DNA of 9,877 bases from Desulfonatronospira sp. (GTDB taxonomy: Bacteria > Desulfobacterota > Desulfovibrionia > Desulfovibrionales > Desulfonatronovibrionaceae). This document shows, piece by piece, positions 1-6,794 of this stretch. The DNA is taken from positions 1 through 9,877 of the forward strand of contig PWSL01000177.1 of the NCBI GenBank assembly GCA_003563255.1. Direction: 5' to 3'. Each line of letters opens with the position of its first letter. Position 1 is the first letter of the stretch. A program made the translations under genes and the position numbers. Under the pieces are notes generated by a model. It was not told where the DNA came from. It ran no database searches and saw only the letters and a program-made list of their open reading frames with translations.

Positions 1-19
1 CCCCTGCGGGGGAGCTTGT

Positions 20-52
20 TATTCATATACACCGGCTCGGTGGATATGAATA
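20..52. promoter_or_regulatory. Inverted repeat upstream of glgP (operator-like or leader hairpin)
   Basis: A stem of 14 pairs with one A/G mismatch (29 against 43) spans 20-52, with arms around TTCATAT and CACCG and a GCT loop. It is followed by A/T-rich sequence but no proper T-run, so it is a poor intrinsic terminator. It could be an operator, a leader structure, or the tail of an upstream repeat. A smaller GGGCC/GGCCC hairpin lies at 98-111. Nothing else in 1-190 could be assigned apart from the glgP ribosome binding site at 180-185. Confidence 0.4.
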
Positions 53-190
53 TTAAATTCTTCTCCTGCTTATCTCTCAGCGAGCTCTGCGCCTCTAGGG
101 CCGGCAGGCCCGGGCGTGAGATATTCTTTTCTTAACATGCAAGTACGCTTAAACCGGAAGAACCATAACCTTTTCCAGCAAGGAGCAACC

Positions 191-2677
191 ATGTCTCTTT
201 CCCCAAAAGCATCTGAGCCTTCAGTACAAAGCAATGATTTTGCCAGTCTGCCGGACGACATTGTGCGCAACATTGAATCCATCCTGGGCGACGAAGCCCA
301 TGTACCTGACAGCTATCGATATTATCACGGTCTGGCCTACAGTGTTCGGGAGCAGCTGATTCGGAACTGGATGAATACCCAGCGGGCCTATTATGATTCC
401 ATGGTCAAGCGGGTCTATTACCTGTCTCTGGAATTCCTGCCGGGTCGTTTTTTGATGAACTGTTTGACGAACATGCAAATCCGAAAAGTTTGTTCAGAAG
501 CTGTGGAAAACCTGGGACTGACCATGGAAGAACTGGAAGAGGTGGAAATGGACGCCGGTCTGGGTAACGGAGGCCTGGGCCGGCTGGCCTCCTGCTATGT
601 GGACTCCATGGCCAGTTTGTGCATTCCGGGATACGGCTACGGCATCCTGTACGATTATGGAATATTTTTCCAGTCCATTGTTAACGGCTGGCAGGAGGAA
701 AGCTGTGACAACTGGCGTCGCCAGGGTGTGCCCTGGGAAATACCCCGGCGGGAACAGCTTTATGAGATCAGGTTTTACGGCCGCTCGGAAGCATATCAGG
801 ATGACCAGGGGCGACTTCGTTATCGCTGGGTGGATACCGGCAACGTCATGGCCATGCCCTGCGACATCCTGATTCCCGGCTACGGCGGGGAACATGTGAC
901 CAACATGCGCCTCTGGACTGCCCGGTCCAGCAGTGATTTCAGCCTGAAGCACTTCAATCTCGGGGATTACATGCGGGCCATGGAAGACAAGGTCATCAGC
1001 GAAAATCTGACCAAGGTCCTCTACCCCAACGACGAGCTGATGCAAGGCAAGGAACTGCGCCTCAAGCAGCAGTATTTTCTGGTAGCGGCGACATTTCAGG
1101 ACATCATGCGCCGCTACAAAAAGGAGCACGGTGCCCTGTCCGCCTTTGCCGACCATGTGGCCGTCCAGCTCAACGACACCCATCCATCCATCGCCGTGGC
1201 TGAGTTGATGCGCCTGCTCCTGGACGAGGAGGGTATGTCCTGGGAGCAGGCCTGGTCCATCTGTACGCGCACTTTTGCCTATACCAACCACACAGTCTTG
1301 CCCGAGGCCCTGGAAACATGGCCCGTGGACCTTATCGGGCACGTCCTGCCCCGGCACCTGGAGATCATCTATGAGATCAATCACCGTTTTCTGCAGGAGG
1401 TGGCCGAGCGCTTTTCCGAAGATCAGGGGCGGCTGGAACGGATGTCCATCATTCAGGAAGGTCCGGTGCGCAGGGTGCGTATGGCCAATCTGGCCATCGT
1501 CGGCAGTCATACCGTCAATGGCGTAGCCGCCCTGCACTCGGAAATCATCAAAAATGGCTTGTTTCGGGATTTCGACGAATTCTTTCCCGGCAAGCTGACC
1601 AACGTCACCAACGGGGTTACGCCCAGACGCTGGCTGCTGCAGATTAATCCAGACCTGTCGGAACTGATCACTTCGGCTATTGGTCCGGACTGGACCTGCA
1701 ACCTCGATCTGCTTCGTGATCTTATTCCGCTGGCCGACGACTCTCAATTCAGGCAGGCTTTTGCAGCGGCCAAGCTGGCAAACAAGAAGCGTCTGGCCAG
1801 ATATGTCCTGCGCAGGATGGGCATGGGCATCAACCCCCATACTATGTTCGACTGCCAGTTCAAGCGCATGCACGAATACAAACGCCAGTTATTGAATGTA
1901 CTTCATATCATAACCCGCTACAACCGACTCAAAAGCAATCCCGGCGTCGACCACCCTGCGCGTACTATTCTGTTTGGTGGCAAGGCCGCTCCCGGCTACT
2001 TCATGGCCAAACTGATCATTAAACTCATTAATTCCGTAGCCGGGTTGATCAACAACGATCCCGAAGTCAACAGGCACCTGAGAGTGTTGTTTCTGCCCAA
2101 CTATTGTATATCCCAGGCCGAAAAAGTGGTCCCGGCCGCGGACCTGTCAGAGCAGATATCCACAGCCGGCTACGAGGCCTCCGGAACCGGAAACATGAAA
2201 TTTTCTCTAAACGGGGCACTGACCATCGGCACCATGGACGGTGCCAACGTGGAGATCATGGAAGAGGTCGGGGCGGACAATATTTTCATCTTCGGCCTGG
2301 AAGAAGGTCAGATCGAGGCCGAAAGGCGTCAGGGCTACGACCCTTTCAGCTACTATGAAAAGGACCAGGAGCTGAAACAGACCCTGGACATGATCGCTGC
2401 CGGCCGTTTTTCTCCTGATGACCCGGGACTTTTCATGCCCATCATCGACAATCTGCTCCGGAACGGCGACTACTACTTGCTCCTGGCCGACTACCGCCCT
2501 TATGTTCAAGCCCAGGAAAGGGTCGACGAACTCTACGCCGATAAGGAGCAGTGGATGCGCAAGGCCATTCTGAACACGGCCAATATGGGCAAATTTTCCA
2601 GCGACCGGGCGGTCATGGAGTACGCCAGAAAGATATGGAACGTAACCCCTTTAACTGCTGAACAACTGAGCGGGTGA
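191..2677 (+). CDS. glgP: Glycogen/starch/maltodextrin phosphorylase (GT35 family)
   Basis: This 828-residue protein is a PLP-dependent alpha-glucan phosphorylase. It releases glucose-1-phosphate from glycogen or maltodextrin chains using phosphate, in the cytoplasm. Visible family blocks include KRVYYLSLEFLPGR near the N-terminus, DAGLGNGGLGRLASCYVDS from residue 121, VQLNDTHPSIAVAE from 325, FKRMHEYKRQLLN from 557, GGKAAPGYFMAK, and EASGTGNMKF. In the last block Lys670 is the expected Schiff-base lysine for PLP. The length is normal for the family, so the gene is intact. The start at 191 is preferred over an in-frame ATG at 116 because AAGGAG lies at 180-185, five bases before it, and because the extra 25 residues are not family-like. 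Whether the substrate is glycogen or maltodextrin cannot be decided from the sequence. No other glycogen gene is in the window. The stop is followed directly by repeat DNA with no classical terminator. Confidence 0.97.
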   Translation: MSLSPKASEPSVQSNDFASLPDDIVRNIESILGDEAHVPDSYRYYHGLAYSVREQLIRNWMNTQRAYYDSMVKRVYYLSLEFLPGRFLMNCLTNMQIRKVCSEAVENLGLTMEELEEVEMDAGLGNGGLGRLASCYVDSMASLCIPGYGYGILYDYGIFFQSIVNGWQEESCDNWRRQGVPWEIPRREQLYEIRFYGRSEAYQDDQGRLRYRWVDTGNVMAMPCDILIPGYGGEHVTNMRLWTARSSSDFSLKHFNLGDYMRAMEDKVISENLTKVLYPNDELMQGKELRLKQQYFLVAATFQDIMRRYKKEHGALSAFADHVAVQLNDTHPSIAVAELMRLLLDEEGMSWEQAWSICTRTFAYTNHTVLPEALETWPVDLIGHVLPRHLEIIYEINHRFLQEVAERFSEDQGRLERMSIIQEGPVRRVRMANLAIVGSHTVNGVAALHSEIIKNGLFRDFDEFFPGKLTNVTNGVTPRRWLLQINPDLSELITSAIGPDWTCNLDLLRDLIPLADDSQFRQAFAAAKLANKKRLARYVLRRMGMGINPHTMFDCQFKRMHEYKRQLLNVLHIITRYNRLKSNPGVDHPARTILFGGKAAPGYFMAKLIIKLINSVAGLINNDPEVNRHLRVLFLPNYCISQAEKVVPAADLSEQISTAGYEASGTGNMKFSLNGALTIGTMDGANVEIMEEVGADNIFIFGLEEGQIEAERRQGYDPFSYYEKDQELKQTLDMIAAGRFSPDDPGLFMPIIDNLLRNGDYYLLLADYRPYVQAQERVDELYADKEQWMRKAILNTANMGKFSSDRAVMEYARKIWNVTPLTAEQLSG

Positions 2678-2691
2678 ACAGGGGTGAACAA

Positions 2692-2849
2692 TTAACATTA
2701 CAGCGAAACTTATATATTGACCTCCGGGGACTGGCTCTCCCCGCACTTATTTTTAAAATGCCGTCAAACATCCTTCAGAAAAAGGTTTGGGGGTGCCTGT
2801 CCCCAATTGAGACAGGTGATAAATTTTTGAAGTTTCGCTGTAGTGTTAA
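2692..2849. repeat. Composite palindrome with 20-bp arms enclosing a REP-like element
   Basis: The left arm at 2692-2711 (TTAACATTACAGCGAAACTT) and the right arm at 2830-2849 are inverted copies matching at 19 of 20 positions. They enclose the 79-bp element at 2726-2804, with spacers of 14 bases on the left and 25 on the right. With the hairpin at 2900-2929 this accounts for most of the 298-base gap between glgP and the next gene. In RNA it could fold as a very long hairpin. Confidence 0.8.
2726..2804 (+). repeat. 79-bp REP/MITE-like element, copy 1
   Basis: The left end reads GGGGACTGGCTCTCCCC followed by GCACTTATTTTT. The right end is GGGGTGCCTGTCCCC, whose reverse complement resembles the left end. 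The central block around GTCAAACATCCTTCAG is identical to copy 3 (8145-8224) when that copy is read on the other strand. The right inner arm is decayed here (AAAAAGGTTTGGG in place of AAAATAAGTGCGG), so the long stem is only partly preserved. Each GC-rich end can also form its own small GGGG/CCCC hairpin. I see no flanking target duplication. Confidence 0.8.
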
Positions 2850-2899
2850 CTGGTAGTGGAAAATGTGGATCATCTGACTCTTTGACTTTACTGACTACA

Positions 2900-2929
2900 G
2901 CGGCTGCAAAAAGTCCTTTTTGCAGTCGC
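2900..2929. repeat. Tight hairpin with CTGCAAAAAG arms
   Basis: A 14-pair stem, including one G-T wobble, closes on a two-base TC loop. It lies 46 bases before the start codon of the HDOD gene. No T-run follows, so it is not a standard terminator. It is flanked by TACAGCG on the left and TAGTGTTAACT on the right. The same two sequences flank the composite palindrome at 2692-2849, which suggests a related repeat with a different interior. Confidence 0.7.
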
Positions 2930-2975
2930 ATCTAGTGTTAACTCTCCATAAATAATCATTTGCGAGGAAAGTTTT

Positions 2976-4247
2976 ATGTCTGCAACACAGGAAAAATCAG
3001 GCTCCCCGAGTTCAAATGCCCAGACCGGCATTTTTTTTACCAAACAACCCATACTGGACAAAAAACGCCGCATCTGGGGGTATGAGCTCCTGGGCGCGGA
3101 ACTGCGCGAGGGAATCTTCAACGTGTTTTCCCAGCAGGAGAGTTCTGCAAGCCTGGCCTCGACCGCCTATCTAGGCCTGCAGGGGGCAATGGAACGGGGC
3201 AAGAAGGTCGCGGTGGCCTTTGATGCCAAAAGCATTCTGGACGGTGCCCCTTATGCCCTGCCTCCCGGCCATGGTGTTCTGCGCGTTCTGGCAGGGGCAG
3301 CCAGGCAGCCTGAAGTTCTGGAAAGCCTGCAGGACATGCGCCAGCAGGGATATCTTGTGTCCATTGATTTGGATCCGGGCTCTGTGGATCAGGGGCTCTG
3401 CGCTCAAGCCGACATACTTGTGCAGGACTTTGCTTCTGCCAGGGTCAACGGCCTGGCTGAACAGGCAGCGCAAACCAAGACACAGTTGCTGGTGCGCGGC
3501 GTGCAGAGCATCGAGCAGTTCGAGAAGGCCAGGGATATGGGTTTTACGCTCTACCAGGGCGGTTTCTTCAAGGAGCCTGAACCCATGCCCGGCCGGAAAC
3601 TGTCCTCCAGCCATGTCTCCCGGATCAACCTCTTCCAGCTTATGGAATCCGAGGATCCGGACTTTAAAAAACTTGCCGCGGTTATCGGTCCGGATGTCTC
3701 CATCAGCTTCCGCCTGCTTTCGTACCTGAACAGTCCGTTCTTCGGGCTGAGCCGCAAAATTCAGTCCATTGACCAGGCCATTGCCTTGCTTGGCTGGAAC
3801 AAGCTCAAGACATGGCTCAGGGCAGTGATTATCGCTGACATGGCCGGGCAGGAGGAGGTTCCCCAGGAACTTGCCGCTCTTTCCCTGCAGCGGGCCAGGT
3901 TTTTTGAACTTTTGTCCACGGAGTACGACTGGTGGGGATTCCAGCCGAATACGCTGTTCCTGGTGGGCATTTTCTCTTTGCTGGACGTAATTCTCGGTAT
4001 GCAGATGAAAGACCTGGCCGAAAAGCTTCCCCTGGATCCCAGGCTGAAGGCCGCCTTGTGCCGGGATGCCAAAAGCGAATACCTGCCGCTGTTCAATTTA
4101 CTTTCAGCCTTCGAGGATGGCGACTGGGAGAGTCTGGAAACCCAGACCCGGCAGCTGGGTCTGGAACTTGAGCAGGTCAAAGCCTTCCACGCCCAGGCCA
4201 GGGATTGGTCTGAAGCTTTCTTTTCCCAGCCGAACCAGGCCCAGTAA
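2976..4247 (+). CDS. EAL-like/HDOD signalling protein (YuxH type), degenerate EAL half
   Basis: This 423-residue soluble protein has the two-part YuxH-type architecture. An EAL-like half covers about residues 19-205, beginning IFFTKQPILDKKRRIWGYELL. An HDOD half covers about 206-405, with VSISFRLLSYLNSPFFGLSR at 241-260, then IQSIDQAIALLGW and FLVGIFSLLDVILG. The usual EAL catalytic signature is not preserved: YELL (36-39) replaces the EAL tripeptide, VLRVL (101-105) lacks the usual glutamate, IDLDPG replaces the DDFG block, and LVQDF replaces the lysine block. Phosphodiesterase activity is therefore unlikely, and a binding or adaptor role in regulation is more plausible. HDOD domains are non-hydrolytic relatives of HD domains. 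The start has GAGGAA at 2964-2969 about six bases upstream. No membrane segment is visible. The partner and signal are unknown. Confidence 0.9.
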   Translation: MSATQEKSGSPSSNAQTGIFFTKQPILDKKRRIWGYELLGAELREGIFNVFSQQESSASLASTAYLGLQGAMERGKKVAVAFDAKSILDGAPYALPPGHGVLRVLAGAARQPEVLESLQDMRQQGYLVSIDLDPGSVDQGLCAQADILVQDFASARVNGLAEQAAQTKTQLLVRGVQSIEQFEKARDMGFTLYQGGFFKEPEPMPGRKLSSSHVSRINLFQLMESEDPDFKKLAAVIGPDVSISFRLLSYLNSPFFGLSRKIQSIDQAIALLGWNKLKTWLRAVIIADMAGQEEVPQELAALSLQRARFFELLSTEYDWWGFQPNTLFLVGIFSLLDVILGMQMKDLAEKLPLDPRLKAALCRDAKSEYLPLFNLLSAFEDGDWESLETQTRQLGLELEQVKAFHAQARDWSEAFFSQPNQAQ

Positions 4248-4298
4248 TACTGGCTATTTAAGTCTTGCAGGAGTAACTTCTCAATAACTCCGGGCAGT

Positions 4299-4388
4299 AT
4301 TCCTGGATACCGGCTTCCGCCGGTATGACATCACAATGCAACGACCTGTTTTCATCCGTCATTCCGGCGAAAGCCGGAATCCAGGTAT
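4299..4388. repeat. Head-to-head REP pair with compensatory stem changes
   Basis: Two 31-base REP units lie in inverted orientation at 4299-4329 and 4358-4388, 28 bases apart. The left unit has an ATACCGGC/GCCGGTAT stem with loop TTCC. The right unit has an ATTCCGGC/GCCGGAAT stem with loop GAAA. Aligned on one strand they match at 27 of 31 positions, and two of the four differences are a paired A-T to T-A swap that keeps the stem. Motifs like GTCATTCCGGCGAAAGCCGG are familiar as REP sequences in proteobacterial genomes. The pair lies 52 bases after the HDOD gene and could stabilise or end its transcript. Confidence 0.85.
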
Positions 4389-4469
4389 TTTCTTAGAACC
4401 ATTCATGAGATGCCGAAACCGGCCATTTCTTGTTTTTTATGACAGGATTTCACCTGTAAGTCACTAGGC

Positions 4470-4510
4470 TTTTCCGCGACCTTGCACGGAAAAAGTGGCC
4501 CCTTGGGGGC
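4470..4510. repeat. Two small adjacent hairpins in the 4248-4787 gap
   Basis: A TTTTCCG/CGGAAAA stem of seven pairs spans 4470-4493 with a ten-base loop. It is followed by a GCCCC/GGGGGC-type hairpin at 4498-4510. Neither is followed by a T-run. The rest of the gap holds the REP pair, element copy 2, a T-rich tract at 4645-4664, a GTTCCCAGGCT palindrome and a short direct repeat. No gene is visible in the gap. Confidence 0.4.
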
Positions 4511-4546
4511 ATCATTCGGTTAACCCTTGCAGGACGCGTTGAGCAC

Positions 4547-4625
4547 GGGGACTGGCTCTCCCGGCATTTATTTTTCTAATCTGTTGCTTGTTCAATAAAA
4601 AATAAGTGCCGGGGTGCCTGTCCCC
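4547..4625 (+). repeat. 79-bp REP/MITE-like element, copy 2
   Basis: The element begins GGGGACTGGCTCTCCC, ends GGGGTGCCTGTCCCC, and has the same orientation as copy 1. The inner arms GGCATTTATTTTT and AAAAATAAGTGCC are better paired than in copy 1, giving a long imperfect stem. The central 20 or so bases are unrelated to the shared centre of copies 1 and 3, so conservation is concentrated in the ends. An eight-T run follows 19 bases after the right end (4645-4652). That is too far away for a standard terminator. Confidence 0.8.
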
Positions 4626-4664
4626 ATAAACATGCAAGCAGGGATTTTTTTTCTTTTCTTTCTT

Positions 4665-4688
4665 GTTCCCAGGCTCCAGCCTGGGAAC
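4665..4688. repeat. GTTCCCAGGCT palindrome, copy 1
   Basis: A perfect 24-bp palindrome has 11-bp arms (GTTCCCAGGCT) and a two-base loop CC. The same arms recur at 9765-9788 with loop CC and at 9850-9873 with loop GG, which is the opposite orientation. This is a REP-like sequence. An AACCAGGAAC direct repeat follows eight bases later. Confidence 0.85.
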
Positions 4689-4695
4689 AGGAGGT

Positions 4696-4720
4696 AACCA
4701 GGAACGAAGAACCAGGAACC
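4696..4720. repeat. AACCAGGAAC direct repeat, copy 1
   Basis: Two AACCAGGAAC units are separated by GAAG. The 25-base block matches 9629-9653 at 22 of 25 positions, with each G-to-A change in the unit made in both repeats. In both places the block lies near a GTTCCCAGGCT palindrome, so the two may belong to one repeat family. Confidence 0.6.
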
Positions 4721-4760
4721 GATTTTAACGACCAACATGTTTGTTTGAAATCTGTGCTAA

Positions 4761-4778
4761 GCGCCTAAACAGATACAC
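4761..4778 (+). promoter_or_regulatory. CTAAACAGATACAC motif just before the cyclase start
   Basis: CTAAACAGATACAC at 4765-4778 ends nine bases before the ATG at 4788. It is identical to 8242-8255, which ends 15 bases before the next start that lacks a Shine-Dalgarno. Both are preceded by AAGCG, with one extra C here. Most of its reverse complement, GTATCTGTTTAG, also lies at 8117-8128 as the other arm of a palindrome. It may be a regulatory site, a translation element, or one arm of a repeat whose partner has been lost here. Confidence 0.4.
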
Positions 4779-4787
4779 TACATACAA

Positions 4788-6722
4788 ATGATTGCCAGAA
4801 TAAAATACTCAATACAAAAGGAATTTTTTTATTTAGGACTCTTTTCCTCAATCATATTATTGGTTGTTGTGGGAATGTTGTTTTCTTTTGTATTTTACAG
4901 GTTAAGCATTGAAAATGTGAACAACTCTCTTAAGAGTGCCAACAGAGAGGTCAGCATTTTCATCGAAGGATATTTCAATGAAGTAAAGAATACTACGGAT
5001 ATCCTGGCAGAAAACCAGGACATTATCGATGCCAAGACAAATGAACAGGCCCGTGCTAAAGCCCTTGAAATCTACAAGAGTATTGCATCAGCAAATTCAA
5101 ATATCGCTTACATTTATTCCGGTTATGCAAACGGATTATTATTAATAAACGATTACATTCCACCCGACAATTTTGATCCCACTATAAGACCATGGTATAC
5201 TATAGCTATGCAGGCTAAGCCGGCTACATCCATAGGAGTACCTTACCAGGAGGCGAAAACAGAAGAATGGCTTATTTCTCAGTCCAAGGCTTTTAAGGAT
5301 GATCAGGGGAATTATATCGGAGTTGTGGCAATTGATTGTTCTTTAGAAGAGATTATCCGACAGCTGAGTGAAAGGCATTTCTATGAATCTCAGCGTACAT
5401 ATATCATGGATCAAAATGGAAAAATCATAGTCCATCCAGATAAAATATATCTTGGAGAGTATCTTCCCCAGATAAAAGAGAATATCTCCCAGAAACATGG
5501 CAAACTGAGATACACCCTGGAGAACAAAAAAGTTTGGGGGTATTACAACACTCTGGATACTACAGAATGGCATGTCATTAGTGTGGTGGATCGCCGGGAG
5601 ATTATCCAGCCGATGATCTGGCGTATAATAACCTATACACTTGTTGCAGTTGGCCTGGCATTGGGCCTGGGTATGCTTCAGAGCCAGATATTTGGACGCC
5701 GTTTCGCCCATCCACTGATGGATTTGGGGAAACGTATCACCGACATTACCCAGGGCAAGCCCAAAAGAGAAGCCAGGTATAGTCATTCCAACCAGGAAAT
5801 AGCCGCTATAGCGGAAAATATTGAACACCTGGCAGAAGATTCTCTCAACAGAAAAGCCAATGAACTCAGAGCGATACTTGAGTCTACAGTGGAAGGAATT
5901 TTGGTGGTCAGCAGGGACCGTCAGGTTATCTATGTCAACCCCCAGTTTTATGACATGTGGGGAATACCCCTGGATAGCCTGGACTCTAGAGATGATCATA
6001 TCTTGACCGGTTTTGTATTGGATCAGTTGGCTGAACCCGATAAATTTTTAGAAAAGATACAACTACTCTATGATTCAGATCAGGAAGAAAAAGATACTCT
6101 TTACTTCAAGGACGGTCGAATTTTTGAGAGGTTTTCACGGCCTCTTTTCGAGGGGGAGGTTCTGGTTGGGAGGTTATGGAGCTTTCGGGATGTCACCCAG
6201 CAAAAAAATACTGAGGATAAACTGCGTCTTATGGCAATAACCGATGAGTTGACCGGGCTGTGGAACCGTAGATATTTTATGCATGTCGCTCAAAAAGAAT
6301 TTGAAAGGGCCAAGCGTTATGATCAACATTTATCCTTGCTCATGCTTGATATAGACCACTTCAAGCGTATCAACGACACCCTGGGACACGCAGCAGGAGA
6401 TGCGACCCTGCAATATTTGGGTTCCCTCCTCAACAACATGATGCGTGCTATGGATACAGCCGGAAGGCTTGGAGGCGAGGAATTCGGTGTTCTCTTGCCC
6501 AGCACAGACCTGGAAAATGCGGTGATTTTGGCAGAAAGACTAAGATCAGAGATTCAGGGAAACACTCTGGATTATACCGGCTCCAGGATACAGTTTACTG
6601 TAAGCATCGGAACAGCCAGTTATCTTCAGGGAGACCAGAGCTTGGAAACAATATTGCAACGGGCCGATACCGCACTGTATAAGGCTAAATTCCAAGGCAG
6701 AAATCAGGTTGTTTCAGGCTGA
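4788..6722 (+). CDS. Membrane diguanylate cyclase: dCache-HAMP-PAS-GGDEF
   Basis: This 644-residue inner-membrane sensor should make cyclic di-GMP from two GTP. A first membrane helix (about 14-37) leads to a periplasmic double-Cache domain (about 38-272) with FDPTIRPWYTIA at 129-140. A second helix (about 278-297) follows, then a HAMP-like linker (to about 350), a PAS domain starting near ILESTVEGILVVSRDRQVIY, and a GGDEF domain from about 479. The active site is GGEEF (562-566), with metal-ligand Asp521 in LDIDHF. An inhibitory I-site RAMD (553-556) lies five residues before the active site, so the enzyme should be active and feedback-controlled. The ATG at 4788 is the only reasonable start, since an in-frame stop lies at 4758, but no clear Shine-Dalgarno precedes it. 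The sensor half is clearly more A/T-rich than glgP: 18 G/C of 60 bases at 5401-5460 against 39 of 60 at 1141-1200. Confidence 0.95.
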   Translation: MIARIKYSIQKEFFYLGLFSSIILLVVVGMLFSFVFYRLSIENVNNSLKSANREVSIFIEGYFNEVKNTTDILAENQDIIDAKTNEQARAKALEIYKSIASANSNIAYIYSGYANGLLLINDYIPPDNFDPTIRPWYTIAMQAKPATSIGVPYQEAKTEEWLISQSKAFKDDQGNYIGVVAIDCSLEEIIRQLSERHFYESQRTYIMDQNGKIIVHPDKIYLGEYLPQIKENISQKHGKLRYTLENKKVWGYYNTLDTTEWHVISVVDRREIIQPMIWRIITYTLVAVGLALGLGMLQSQIFGRRFAHPLMDLGKRITDITQGKPKREARYSHSNQEIAAIAENIEHLAEDSLNRKANELRAILESTVEGILVVSRDRQVIYVNPQFYDMWGIPLDSLDSRDDHILTGFVLDQLAEPDKFLEKIQLLYDSDQEEKDTLYFKDGRIFERFSRPLFEGEVLVGRLWSFRDVTQQKNTEDKLRLMAITDELTGLWNRRYFMHVAQKEFERAKRYDQHLSLLMLDIDHFKRINDTLGHAAGDATLQYLGSLLNNMMRAMDTAGRLGGEEFGVLLPSTDLENAVILAERLRSEIQGNTLDYTGSRIQFTVSIGTASYLQGDQSLETILQRADTALYKAKFQGRNQVVSG

Positions 6723-6763
6723 ATCTACCCTAAGTCGGGGCGGGACCCGTAAGGAAAAGGTAT

Positions 6764-6780
6764 CAGCCGCTTTGCGGCTG
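6764..6780. repeat. CAGCCGC/GCGGCTG hairpin
   Basis: A perfect seven-pair stem with a TTT loop lies 41 bases after the cyclase stop. It is followed by seven A residues rather than T residues, so it is not a canonical terminator for the + strand. It may still stabilise the 3' end of the cyclase transcript. Confidence 0.45.
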
Positions 6781-6794
6781 AAAAAAACTTACTT

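Noticed and set aside
116..190. Earlier in-frame ATG giving glgP 25 extra residues
   Set aside because: There is no ribosome site before 116, whereas AAGGAG stands at the right distance from 191, and the extension is not family-like.
494..1873. Long open frame on the minus strand (459 codons) inside glgP
   Set aside because: It is fully antisense to a confidently identified glycogen phosphorylase and shows no recognisable domain. High-GC third positions make such shadows common.
2726..2804. Target-site duplication flanking the 79-bp element
   Set aside because: The bases immediately outside the three copies do not form matching direct repeats, so a classical DDE-type MITE is not supported.
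2674..2856. 60-codon frame overlapping the end of glgP
   Set aside because: It consists almost entirely of repeat sequence and has no ribosome site.
2882..2960. Sigma-70-like promoter (TTGACT at 2882) for the HDOD gene
   Set aside because: No acceptable -10 box lies at 16-18 bases, and the downstream sequence is taken up by a strong hairpin.
4299..4720. Repeat cluster as a possible CRISPR array
   Set aside because: The repeats belong to different palindromic families and differ in length, spacing and orientation. There are no regular spacers or cas genes.
6764..6787. Hairpin followed by a homopolymer as an intrinsic terminator for the cyclase gene
   Set aside because: The run is A, not T, on the coding strand. 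On the other strand the T-run comes before the stem.
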